Source: Sisyra terminalis
Lineage: Eukaryota > Arthropoda > Insecta > Neuroptera > Sisyridae
Direction of reading: 5' to 3'
Length of the DNA: 64,000 nt
Assembly: GCA_958496175.1 (NCBI GenBank)
Contig: OY292278.1
Location: forward strand, 20,150,001 to 20,214,000
In this document: positions 52,136 through 63,154 of the stretch, piece by piece
How the letters are laid out: each line of letters begins with the position of its first letter
Numbering within the stretch: position 1 is the first letter of the stretch
The notes under the pieces: model-generated
What the model saw: the letters and a program-made list of their open reading frames with translations, nothing else
What the model was told of the DNA's origin: nothing
Database searches by the model: none
Program-made: the position numbers and the translations under genes

Positions 52136-54397
52136 AACCATAAATTAGATGCGAAATGTATGATTATAGTTTACTTTTGTCAATTAATTATATAAATTAG
52201 ACTGTAATATATTTTATATTTCGTTTATACATTATAAACGGTTCAAAGATAATAAAAGTATCTGATTCTATATTACTTACATGTTTAACGTACATAATTT
52301 GCAATAAATATCCTGCCTTAATTTCCAGATGATATTCAAAATTGATTTAAACAATTACAATTCAAAAAATCAGCACAAAAAAATTATAAAAAACGCAAGA
52401 AAAACCTTAAATTAAAAATATACAACCCTGAATTACGTAAACATCGATTTACCCTAACAGTGGTAAAGTTTCGCTTTATACGCACAATTAGGAAAAAAAA
52501 ATGGAAATTTTTAGTTGAACAAATTCTTTATATACACCATCTATAAAAATGTTAATTAGTACATAAGAAGGATATGATAAATTCTTCGAACTATAAATAA
52601 TTGATAATAATTGAAAATAAAAATGCAAGATGGATGATTTCTGCGCTTGCAGGTTCAAAAACTATTAAAAAAAACTATTATGAACAATTTTAATTTATAT
52701 TTTTATAAATGTGTCAATTAATATTCTGAAAGTGATATCAATAATTTGCATTTTATGAATATTAATTAAGTAATTATTTATAGTCATAATAACGAAATAT
52801 AAATTCAGTTATAAACATTAAAATCAAACTCATACCTCTATAATTTCATGTTTTCATTAGCTTAAATTTCCAATATTTATATTTCCTCTAGTTCCAAACT
52901 AAAAGTTTTAAGCTTCTGCAAACCTTGTAAGTAGGTGGATTGAAAATTTTCGACTATTTTAAAAGATCAAAGCTCCGCTTTTAAGTTGAAAGCTGTCAAG
53001 CTTTAGTTCATAACAATAAAGCAAACAAATGCAACGCCCACAAATTATTATTAAATTTCTCAAGCTCCAAAGAATTATCATCCCCAAATAATCTCTTTGT
53101 GTAAGCCCAAGTGTAGTGTAAAAATTCGACAATTTCTAAATCAAATTCCGAGCATTTTCCTATCGCAACAAAACATGGAGAATATAAAATATTATTTTTC
53201 CCAAGTTCCATATTGTTTCAATTTATTGGTTTTCTCTCAACAACAACTATATCGTCAGCCACAACTACAACGGCATAGGACCGGAAAAAGGGAATAATAA
53301 AACGGGAAATACAAGCATCACATTCACGTCGCTCAACCCCGAGACGATATTTTGCCAAGGGAAAATCCAAGACTTACAGAACTTTTGTTCTCGTACGCGA
53401 TATGAAGACGTAAGGCGGAAGTTTTAGCTAAGAGCAATTTTCTACTTCCATATGTAAACATTCCACGTAAATTTTTATCAGAAAACTTACTTTGAATTTT
53501 TGAAGTTATACTTCTTTAGGTGCCTTATGGAAAGCCTGAGGTGAACTATTGTGCATGATGCGACAAATAATTGACAGAATGGTATTGGTCGTAAAGCTTA
53601 CCAGTGATAACCGTACCGTTATTTCTCTTTAATTATATTGATTTAAAATATTTTATTACTACTTTCACTTAGTTATAAATTCACAAAGAATGATGAAATT
53701 TAAGCGAACAACGTACTCGTTGATTGAAAACGGAAAACTAATTTACAAAATTTAAAAACATAAAAGTTAGTTTTGGTTTTTAAAAATGCATACATTATCT
53801 TGGGTAGTTGGCTTGGATATTGTATATAGCAGAAGTTACCCGATTGGACACATACGCAATTCCATTGTGTTTAGTTTAATTTGACCTAAACCAATAATCA
53901 TAACGGATTTTCAGGGTAAAGAAGTAAAACTATTAAAAGATCGTGAGCTCACTGTTAGCAAATGATGATTAAAGCTGAGTTATATTTGGAAATAAATAGA
54001 ATTACCCTTAGCAGCAATAATTTCTAGATATTTTGCTTTAAGAATTCAGGAACACATATATTTTTCCAAAAACCAATCCATAGATATTAAAAACGAAAAT
54101 TAAAAAATTATTCTAGATACCCCAATGCTTTTGGTCATTCATCATTTGGTTGGACTCTAATTACTTACTAGAATATAAACGAATGCAACAGATTTCAAAA
54201 CTAGTTTAACTTTAATTTTGAATAGGATTGAGTTCAGTTGGAAAATTCTAGCAGTTCGAAAAGAAAAACGCGATGGGACTAAACGTTACCAAAAGTATTT
54301 TTATAAATAATAGAAAAACGGTATGTTTTATTTGGTGTAAATAATTATTAGTATTACATATAGGGTCAGGTATAATATAAAAAGGAAGGCTCCCAAA
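52136..54397. other. Intron, less AT-rich at 53250-53480
   Basis: 53250-53480 has unique, less AT-rich sequence. The rest is AT-rich. No gene is recognised. Confidence 0.35.
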
Positions 54398-54601
54398 AAT
54401 AGCAATGGATTGAGTATGACGGACGATCGATGGGCAAAGGAAATGACCTTCTGGAGGGCGAAACTTCATGGTAGACTACGAAAGAAGTTGCCACTGAGAT
54501 GGACAAACGACCTTCTGGTCCAAGCCGCAGAAGACCAAGGGGAATGGAGAAAAATGGAAGAGGTCTTTTTCCAGGAGTGGAGCTCAGGAGGCCGGGAGTA
54601 G
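54398..54601 (+). pseudogene. RTE-like LINE C-terminal remnant
   Basis: The frame reads MTDDRWAKEMTFWR, then KLPLRWTNDLLVQAA, GEWRKMEEVFFQEWSS and a TAG at 54599. This is the typical end of RTE-type retrotransposon polyproteins: a DxRWA block, GRPxxRWxDD-like block, W-x-A, and a final Y/F-x-Q-W-S/T. Upstream of DDRWAK the usual W-x-GHI-x-R block is shortened, and no reverse transcriptase precedes it. The element is 5'-truncated and dead. It could descend from the kind of LINE that mobilised the local SINEs, but no shared 3' tail is visible. Confidence 0.8.
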
Positions 54602-55977
54602 AAATAATGTCTTGCATTAAAATTGTGCAAATAAGTAACGATAATTTTTTCGGAGTAGATAAATTGCATAGATTTTAATATCTGTAGAAAAATTAGAAAC
54701 ACTTTCCGATTTCACTAGCAAAGAAAACATTCAAGTATTTCTTTCTTTGCTTGTTTTAGTAGAGTTAATAAGAAGCAAATAATAATTCTCTGCATATTTA
54801 CCAACGATACACAAAAGGGGACTTTGATAAATTATATGTGTTCCAGAAGAGAACGGTCGTGTCTCAAAAGGGTAACTCGACCAAAATATTTTATAAAACG
54901 TGGATACGCGTTAATTATACCCTCGAGTCCTTGTCTACAATCTAAGGTTACCAACTAACAACCCACTCCAAAAGTCGCTTTGTCATCCCAACTACCCTCA
55001 ATGCAAGTATTATGTTTCAAACAGTAAGTGTTTCACATAATATTCAATAAGTAACATGTTTTAATCCAAACGGAGAAAAAAGCATAGAGTCAATTATATT
55101 TTCTCGTTAAATCTTTGATTTTTAGTAATTTTATTTGAATTCAATTAAAGCTGAAGCGGAATAAGACGTTCACAGAGGAAAAACGGGAATGAGCACCACG
55201 TCTCGTCTTGGGGACCATTTACGAGGAAAAAAGCAAACCAAAGACGAAAGTGTTGGTTTTCTCTCGCGTAAAAATCACATTACGTGGCAGTTGTTAAATA
55301 AACTATCTACTAGAAACGAAGTAAAAGCGACTCAAATTGAGTTTGCTCTCTATACAAAGCGGGTGGGAGCTGGGGGCTGGGGAGGATAACCGGGCCAAGA
55401 ACGGGGTTCCAGGTGCTTTTGTTCGGGATGGGAAATGACGGGCACATCTACATCGAAACAGCGACAGACTTGTACATCGCGTCCGTATTTTCTTTTCCCA
55501 TACCAAATTGTGCTGAATCAGCTATTGGAATGGTTTCGAGAAATTCACAAACCAGCTATGTCTAACGCGTCCTCTATTCGTTCATCACTCAATAATTTGC
55601 GGTGGTGGTAACTTTGATGGTTTGGCTCGTTAAGGAATTATGGAAGTTCAATTCACTTGGTTCAAATTTTGTTATTTAGGAAGATGTAAAGCAGTGGCAC
55701 AATAAACATGAGGGGGAGGCATCATAAAATGGATGGGTAAAGAGTTTTCATTATTCCTAATGCATTCTACTAACCCAGTAAACAAAATAAAAGTTTTTCG
55801 AAAACGTTTTAAAGTTGGTTTATATATAAAGCTCACATTCATCAGCTTTCATACTGTAAAAACTAAATTTAGTTCTTCTCTCCTAAAATTAACATCTGAA
55901 AGTTGAGCCAATAAATCCTTTAACTAAAATAAGACAACACCACCTAATATTTTACAATTTGAATGAATAACCTTTAA
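54602..55977. other. Intron with a less AT-rich island
   Basis: 55150-55620 is GC-richer and non-repetitive. Its overlapping open frames on both strands carry no motif. Possible regulatory region. Confidence 0.35.
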
Positions 55978-56691
55978 GGGGGGAAGCTGGTCTAGAATTT
56001 TGAAGAAACCGAAATTTTTTTTTGTCTGAAAAGGTACTTTAGGGTCTTAAAAATAACATACCAAAGGATAGATACCGGCAAAAATGTCCAAATACCCAAA
56101 CTTTTGCAGATTAAAGGCATCGCAGATTAAAGGTGTATACGCATTTAATATGATTTTATAGTACTTAAAACTTTAAACGCATTTTTCTCGAAATCACTTT
56201 TTTTGAACTGGCCGAAGACATAACTCAAGCGAATCTTCACCGATCACTTTTTCCGGAGACGTACGAAGGATTTTTTTTTTATATTGCATAGTTTTTTTTT
56301 AATCAACAATTTTGTCGTTTTTTTATAGTGAAAATTTTAATGTTTTATTCAAACGTGCACCATTTCACGAAAAAACAAAATATCGAAAAAATCCTACGTA
56401 CGTCTCTTGCTGTTGTTATATAGAAACTAAAAATTTTCAGGATTTTGTTCCAGGACCAAAATTAAGGAGGTTACATCTTCGGCCATGGACCCATCTAAAA
56501 AATGAGGCGCCTCCGAAGAAATTCTGGACAGCCACCATTTTGAATTTAATTGACACGAAAAAATTTGTATTTGTATATTAAAACCTAAATTATAAAACCT
56601 TTTTCACAGATTTTCGATTGATCTTTTTGTTGAGTCACAAAAAATTCATAAATTATGCCCATTTTTTCACGCTCTAGACCAGCTTCCCCCC
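55978..56691. mobile_element. TTAA-flanked inverted-repeat element (714 bp)
   Basis: Perfect 19-bp terminal inverted repeats GGGGGGAAGCTGGTCTAGA (55978-55996) and TCTAGACCAGCTTCCCCCC (56673-56691), directly flanked by TTAA on both sides (55974-55977, 56692-56695). Inner inverted pairs are GAGACGTACGAAGGATTTTT (56256) versus AAAAATCCTACGTACGTCTC (56387), and GGCCGAAGA versus TCTTCGGCC. TTAA targets are used by piggyBac and Kolobok superfamilies. A GG start fits Kolobok better than the CC start of piggyBac. No transposase is present; an 89-codon frame inside has no motif. Confidence 0.9.
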
Positions 56692-59135
56692 TTAATATAA
56701 AACTATCAGATAATAAAAACTTATTCACAAATATACTATTTTGTGCCCACAAAAATAACTATTATAGTAGAGCAAATGCCCGCGATGACCAGACCTTCGT
56801 TATTTGATAAAAGCTCAAAGTTTCTATGCGCATGTGCCCAACCCATGTAAGAACGATCAGCGACTATGGAGTTTAGACGGTGGCTACTTTGGTTGATAAC
56901 AGGTGCAGGTGTATAAAATAAAAACTTAATTTCGTTATAATATATAGGTCAGTTTTGTATATTTTCTTTCGAATAATATTAGGCAAAAATATTAAGAGAC
57001 TTGCGCATAAAAATTTTGAACTTTTATAAAATAACGAAAGTCTAGCCTTTGCCGGGTCTTGGACCATAAGGATTTAAACAACATTGTGTTGTACAACTTG
57101 ATCAATATTCTAATGGTAAATTTAAGACCACTAAATCAAATAATGACTAATAAAGTTCTTTCAAATATCACTTTCCATTCGAAAAATTACAAAGTACCAT
57201 CTCTTTTTAAAATACTCCCTAATTTAACCATTAATGACAAAAGAAGATAACCAACTTCCACTCGATTTAAGTAAAATGCTTTTTAACCTAAATATAAAAG
57301 ACAACTTCTTTCAATAACAACACTTTTTAACAAAATCGAACTCTATTTATGACACTTTTCATATCTCCTCATGAAAATATTACCTCTAATTCATCGTAAA
57401 AATTATTACGCTTGCTAAGTTTACTTAAAATATTACATCAACTTCAAGAAACTATCTAATATTTGTTGAAAGAACTACAGCTGCAACCACCCACTTTAAA
57501 TGCAGCCCTCTTTTATAAAGTAGTTTATGTTCAACATTTCATCATCTTAATAAGCTTTAGAAGATTCTCAACGGCACGAATCTATCAATTTCCAATTTGT
57601 TCAATTTTTAAAGTTTAAATAAATGGAGAATCCTTCTTTTCTCTGAAACTGTTCTTATTTTCAATTTTCATTATTCGAGAGTTATTTTATATGAGTAAAA
57701 ATCATTGAAAATTGTTCACATAATTCTGGTTTATTGATTAAAGTGGAATTGTTTCGGATTTACATGAATTTCTCTATGTATTTATTCAGTTAGGTATGGT
57801 TAATAACACAGTTATGCTTTTCCCAAGAATTTTTAATTCTTCAGTTCGGAAAACATAACTTTACATTTCGAAACAAATATAACACATGTGCTATGCCTTT
57901 TGTATTAATTATGAACATTTGTTGCATAACTTGAAGCTGTAGAAATAAAGAGTTTGTTTAATACAAAAAAATATGATTTCCATTTGTATTCATTTCAATA
58001 TTTACTATTGTGGAATACAAATTAATTTGATTTCCTTTGACATGTAAATTTCAACCAAAACCAAAATGGTCAGCTAAGTTGATTACACTATCATAAACGA
58101 ACATTGTAAGATTTTGGATAGAAGTTAAGATAATAGGTATAGGAAAGAGAGGTCATATTAAAAATCTACCAATCTCAGCGAATTTCTCTAGATTAAATGG
58201 TATATTCATACCTTTAGGTTACGTAACTCGAGGAACCATAATTTTTTGTACATTCGTTGGAATCGAGTGACTTATTAACATCGCTTCCCCTCTTTTAACT
58301 AAAGCTGCCACTATACATCCAAAAGCTCACAATAATAATATTTAGTACTATCGACTTAAAGTAAAAAAAGCTTTAAACTTTAGCCATACAATATATATAT
58401 AATGCATGCATATTGCACATAATACTCGTACATATTCATAATGCTACTTTGTATATTATAATCTAAAGAGAAATCAGAATGCGATTCAAAAAAATATATT
58501 TATAAAAGGCACCCCAAAAAAAATTTAAAAGAAATCTAGAACTTTTGTAAGTAACATAAAAAATTTGAGGTAACAAAGCAAAATTTAGTTTCTTTCTATT
58601 GAATTCCCGCAAAATATTGAATTTAAAAATATTTACCCTCACAGAATATCAAATAACTAAATAAACTTTTCACACCCTTTTTAGATTTGTCAAAAACTTT
58701 CCACTTGCATATTTTTAAGAATACCGAATAATCTACAAAAATATCAATCATTTCAAATCGTTGATAGAAAGATATTTTTATAATAAATTTATAAGTGTCA
58801 TATTTATTGAAATTAAAAACAAATAATGAAATATTGATAATTTTTAGATGATAGATTTTTTTTAATAAATATGAACTTTTGTTTCCTATAATTATCTCCA
58901 CTGATTTATAATTTTGACACTTTTCGTGATTTGAATCATTATCTAGGATGACTGCCTCAATGATTACTGAGTGAAGTTCAAAGTTTTCAAGTTTATGATT
59001 TTAGGAGTAGTATTGATTCATTTAATAAATCGAATATGTAAATCATTTTTGGACAGAGGTCAATAAATTAATGGGACCACAAACTAATATCGTCGTACAT
59101 AATAATAACTAGTTCGCGTTAGGCTTAACACGATT
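56692..59135. other. AT-rich intron, nothing recognised
   Basis: No reading frame, element or structured repeat of note is seen. Confidence 0.4.
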
Positions 59136-59460
59136 AGGTCAATTATATCAATCTAACATGATTCCATTATTTTTCCAAAAACCGTCTTCTGTAAAGCATA
59201 TATTCCAAAAGATGTATCTTCTAAGAACACATTTCCTAGCAAATTTCCTTTAAAATGTATAATATTAAACATAGAAACAAAACTTAAATTCACCCTCCTC
59301 CCATTCAGCCTGTATATACCCCGACTTAAATATCTTCAACATACGTATTTCTTAACTGTTATTTTAAAAATCATTTTGAAGTTCTTCTTTAATCGCATAA
59401 TGAGAGGAAAAAAAGGTCAAATATAACGATCTATCATGGTTCCATTATTTTTCCAAAAAC
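59136..59460 (+). repeat. Direct repeat of about 47 bp, offset 278 bp
   Basis: 59136-59182 and 59414-59460 share ATGATTCCATTATTTTTCC (one difference) with flanking AGGTCAA and CAAAAAC. The sequences between do not repeat clearly. Possibly a diverged tandem unit or element ends. Confidence 0.6.
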
Positions 59461-59693
59461 TTTTTTCCTTAGAGCGTAAATTCCTGTTACATAAAACGGT
59501 TTAAACTTATTTCTAGTAAAAAACTAGACTTTTACCAGTAAGTATACCTTCTAACGTGCTTCTATCAATACAAAAATTTGGCTTTGTGATCTGACTGTTT
59601 TTTTTTTAATTATTAAGTATTTCTTATGGTTTTCGGTTCCGAGGATTTTTGTGGATCTTTTATTTTTAAATAATTCACACTTTGTTATTTTTG

Positions 59694-59730
59694 CGCAACG
59701 TTTCGCAGTTTATTACTGCTTTTTCAAGCG
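59694..59730 (-). ncRNA. Hammerhead-like RNA module in element D (left arm)
   Basis: On the minus strand: CGC, UUGAAAAA, hairpin GCAGU-AAUAA-ACUGC, GAAAC, GUU, GCG. The outer CGC/GCG strands pair and the hairpin is a perfect 5-bp stem. Compared with CUGANGA, the first base is U and the position equivalent to G8 is A, so the core 3-8 pair would be U-A rather than C-G. GUU is an allowed hammerhead cleavage triplet. As in family E there is one extra A before the hairpin. Confidence 0.4.
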
Positions 59731-59915
59731 ATTATTAATAATAAATCGTAGAATATATAAAGAAAAAGTTTTTAACAAAATATCGATTTGTTGATATAAT
59801 AAATAAATTGCTATGGTAAATTTAAATTATTTTATATATTGTAATTAATTATTGAATTTTAGAATTAAGTTAAATATAAATATAAAACAAATTGAAGATA
59901 AACTTATATTTAACT

Positions 59916-60252
59916 AAGAAGAAAATTCAGGTTATTTAAGATCTTTTTGTTTTTTATTTTTTATTTAATATTTTTATTATTCAATTTACTACGTTTCGTT
60001 ACTAATCGTAACTTCCTCAGGCTTCTTGATTCACAAAATTAAAATATTTTTAATTTAAATTCAATAAATAAATAAATAAAAAAATTTTTAGTTAACGAAA
60101 GTTACGATTAAAAGTTACGATTAGTAACGAAACGTAGCTAATTGAATAATAAAAATATTGAATAAAAAATAAAAAACAAAAAGATCTTAAATAACCAGAA
60201 TTTTCTACTTATTTAAAAAAAAATATAAAAGCTGAGATCTGAATTTTATCAT
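59916..60252. mobile_element. Palindromic element, family C copy 3, inserted in D
   Basis: A 337-bp inverted repeat beginning AAGAAGAAAATTCAGG and ending CTGAATTTTATCAT. It is flanked by CTTATATTTAACT at 59903-59915 and 60253-60265, an exact 13-bp target duplication. The left arm (minus strand) has an intact hammerhead-like module at 59988-60023. In the right arm the CUGA strand has been replaced by a local rearrangement. Confidence 0.9.
59988..60023 (-). ncRNA. Hammerhead-like RNA module in element C3 (left arm)
   Basis: On the minus strand: AGC, CUGAGGA plus an extra A, hairpin GUUAC-GAUUA-GUAAC, GAAAC, GUA, then GUA. CUGANGA and GAAA core strands are both intact and stem II is a perfect 5 bp. 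Stem I is weakened here, but in the other C copies the downstream strand is GCU, which pairs fully with AGC. Confidence 0.45.
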
Positions 60253-60488
60253 CTTATATTTAACTTAATTCTACATTTCTATAATAGTTTTAATGTATAA
60301 AATAATTTAAATTTACCATTGCTATTCATTATTATACCAACATAAATGATATTTTATTGAAAACTTCTAGTTAATAAATTTTACTTTCATTTATAATCGC
60401 TTGAAAAAGCAATAATAAACTTCGAAACGTTGTGCAAAAATAAATAAGTGTAAATTATTTAAAAACAAAAGATCCTCAAAATCCTCGG

Positions 60489-62934
60489 ATTTACAACAAA
60501 TAGAAGATGAACTACAGGATCGGAATCAATAAAAAACTATTTTCTTTAATTAAAATGCATTCGACCAAAAGTCGTATAAAGTTGATACAATTGGACGAAT
60601 ATTAGAAAAACCTCTTTTGAAAATTTTTAATTGTTAGACTTTTGATCTTTTTTTGAATATTTTTTTTTTTTATTTATAGTCACTCTTTAACAACAAAGGT
60701 CATTAATGACTTTAAAATATAATATTATACAACAAAAAATAGTAGTCTATTGCATTAATATGATACAATAAATTCAGGGGGTATGGTTTGATAGTAGGTA
60801 GGTATTTTGAATTGTCTATATGATGGGCAATATTGTAAAGCTCCGCATTAATTGTAATTAATAATTGTTTAATGGTTAATTAGCAATAATTGTTTTAGGT
60901 AATTTGGATGAAAAAATCGTTGAGAATAATATGGAAAGGATTCCATTAAGAATGTTAAAAAAAAATCTGGAAAAAATCCATGAAGGTTGCAGTAATTATT
61001 TCAATTTACATTCAAAACTCTTTAAATTAATGATTCACATATAATTTTACTGTGAATTCATCTTCTTATTTAAGTCAGTAAAGTATAAAAATTGCAATCC
61101 ATAAGAAACTCCTCATTACAGCAATTTGATCTCTTCAAGTATACATAGTGTTTTTTTTTCAAATTATTACTTCATTATATTTTAGTAGCTTCTGAAATAT
61201 CAATCATTTTTTCATTCACCGAACCATATATTGATGTGTGCTATTGATCAAACAAAGACAGAATTAATTTATTGAGACCAACTCAATATATTTTTGAATG
61301 AAACGTTAACAAGCGGCGGATTCACGGTGAGGGTGCAGCAGGAAGTGCATAAAACCGCGGAGATGGCGACATCACCGCAACCGTAACGATTCAAATGAAC
61401 AATATCAGAGACCTAGACATTAAAAAAAACTCATCAATTTCAGAGGGAAAAAAACCCTGAAAGAAAGAAACCTTTTTCCATTAAATTCTCTCATTTCATT
61501 CTGGTGTACTACATATGACAGCCGATCAACATAAACTATCAACATCCTTTTATCAATCCACGCTAACACGCACTAGAATCTGGATCTCATTAAAATTGCA
61601 AATAAGCGACGGACGACTGACGGGGTTCGTAAAACCGGAATTTACATTTTCAAAGGGTTATGCCAGATTAGAGTCCATTATTTCGGGGGTACAGGTGTTA
61701 CATTATACATAAGAGTAGAGTTCGATATAAATACAAGCCAGGTACATTACTGGTTGGTCACATGATCGCGTTTCTCTGAGATTAATCGAAAAGGACACCC
61801 TGACCGAACCAATTGACTTTTCTGACCGTGACAGCCGAGATCAACCCCATTTATTTCACTCAATTGATCAAGGACACGATTGCTTGTTTGTATTTTTTCC
61901 AATTGATTTCAAATCTTTAGATTAAACTGTTACAAATCACTTAACCCGTTTGCTCATTTTAACTTAATAATTTCACCCCTATTTTATTTTGTAATACTAT
62001 AATTCAAATTATAAGCTACCTAAAAAAAAATTGATTTTCAAAAAGTGGCGGAAATAATTAGATGGGTGACCTTTAAATTAAAGTACAACGATAAAGGGTT
62101 AAGCCACAAAGATTATGAAGTTTGATACAAATAGATCTTCCAGCTAAAATTGTGGTAAATTCAATTAAATTTACATCCATCGTATGTTGTTAATTATAAT
62201 TGAAAGGTTTAATTTTATTAGAAAAAGCGATTAAAATTATACTATTGCCTTTAATTTCATTTTTTCTTAAAATTCAACTGTAGCCTTTAAGATATAGAAA
62301 TAATTATGTTTTTTTTTTAAATTTATCGATTTACAATTACAATTGCAATACTAGGGTCTATAAAAGTTTAATTTATTTTACCATTATTGCTTATTACTAT
62401 ATATAGCAAATAAAACAACATCGGACAAATAATATGGATGCAATGAGTACTTCGATCCAATTGGAGTTTTCCAAATTCAATACAGTAGCCATTATAGTTA
62501 CTAAAATTACTTAAATCTTGTGTTTGTTTAATAAAACTCAAGTCAAAGAATGTAAAATACAATTACATTTATATTCAAAATGAAATTACTTATTTTACTA
62601 TCAAAACAAAACTTCAAAACACGGCAATGCGCTATGAAATGATAAACACCAATCAAAGCGAATGACGTCATAATTGAGTAAATAAATGCATTGAAACCAG
62701 GTTAAGTGTACGAGTACTTAGTGGTGGAAATATCTCAATCAAGAGGCACGGTACGTTTGGAGCATAAGAACAATAAATTGGATAAACAAAAGATATCTTC
62801 ATATTTCAATTAATTTGAAGGAAATATTTATTCAGCCTTAGTTGAGAATGGAAATTTTGGCACCGCGGAATTAGTCAATATTTTAAAGAAATGGTGCTGC
62901 ATTGGAAAATATAAATAACTTAAATTATTCAGAC
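60489..62934. other. Intron with a possible SINE remnant and a less AT-rich island
   Basis: 60677-60715 (CACTCTTTAACAACAAAGG, TCATTAATGACTTTAAA) weakly resembles the 3' part of the SINE family in minus orientation. 61300-61870 is less AT-rich, with GGTGAGGGTGCAGCAGG and ACCGCGGAGATGGCGAC, but shows no readable frame. The rest is AT-rich. Confidence 0.35.
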
Positions 62935-63154
62935 CAGTGGTTCTTAATCTGAATTCAATCGAACCACAGAAGTTTGGTCTCGCAGGTTTGACGAGTTCTA
63001 AATGAATTTGTTTATTTTGTGTATCTATGTATAAACATATATCTTAGTTTTGAATTTGAAAAAATCATTTTATTTATTCAATTAACAAGGGTTCGATAAA
63101 TGCGTAAATGAAACTGGTGAGGCCCAGTATCTTCAATAAGTTTAAGAACCAATT
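62935..63154. mobile_element. hAT-like non-autonomous element, relative of the one at 6575
   Basis: Starts CAGTGGTTCTTAATCTG and ends GTTTAAGAACCAATT, where the expected terminal CACTG is mutated. The internal GGGTTCGATAAATG, then GGTGAGGCCCAGTA and TTCAATAAG, matches the element at 6575-6805 (GGGTTCGTTGAACG, GATGAGGGTCAGTA, ATCAATAAAG). Flanking octamers agree at 5 of 8 positions. Confidence 0.65.

Larger units (their letters stand above)
59639..60488. mobile_element. Palindromic element, family D, hosting a family C insertion
   Basis: The left arm starts CCGAGGATTTTTGTGGATC and the right arm ends GATCCTCAAAATCCTCGG. The arms match inward through AATAATTCACAC, GCAACGTTTCG, CTTTTTCAAGCGATTAT and AATTTAAATTATTTTATA to the centre. 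The centre is interrupted by family C copy 3 at 59916-60252. Each arm of D carries a hammerhead-like module of UUGAAAAAG type. No coding capacity is seen. Confidence 0.85.

Noticed and set aside
60677..60715. Seventh SINE copy
   Set aside because: Only about 40 nt resemble the family tail, with no head. Mentioned in the regional note but too weak to list as a copy.
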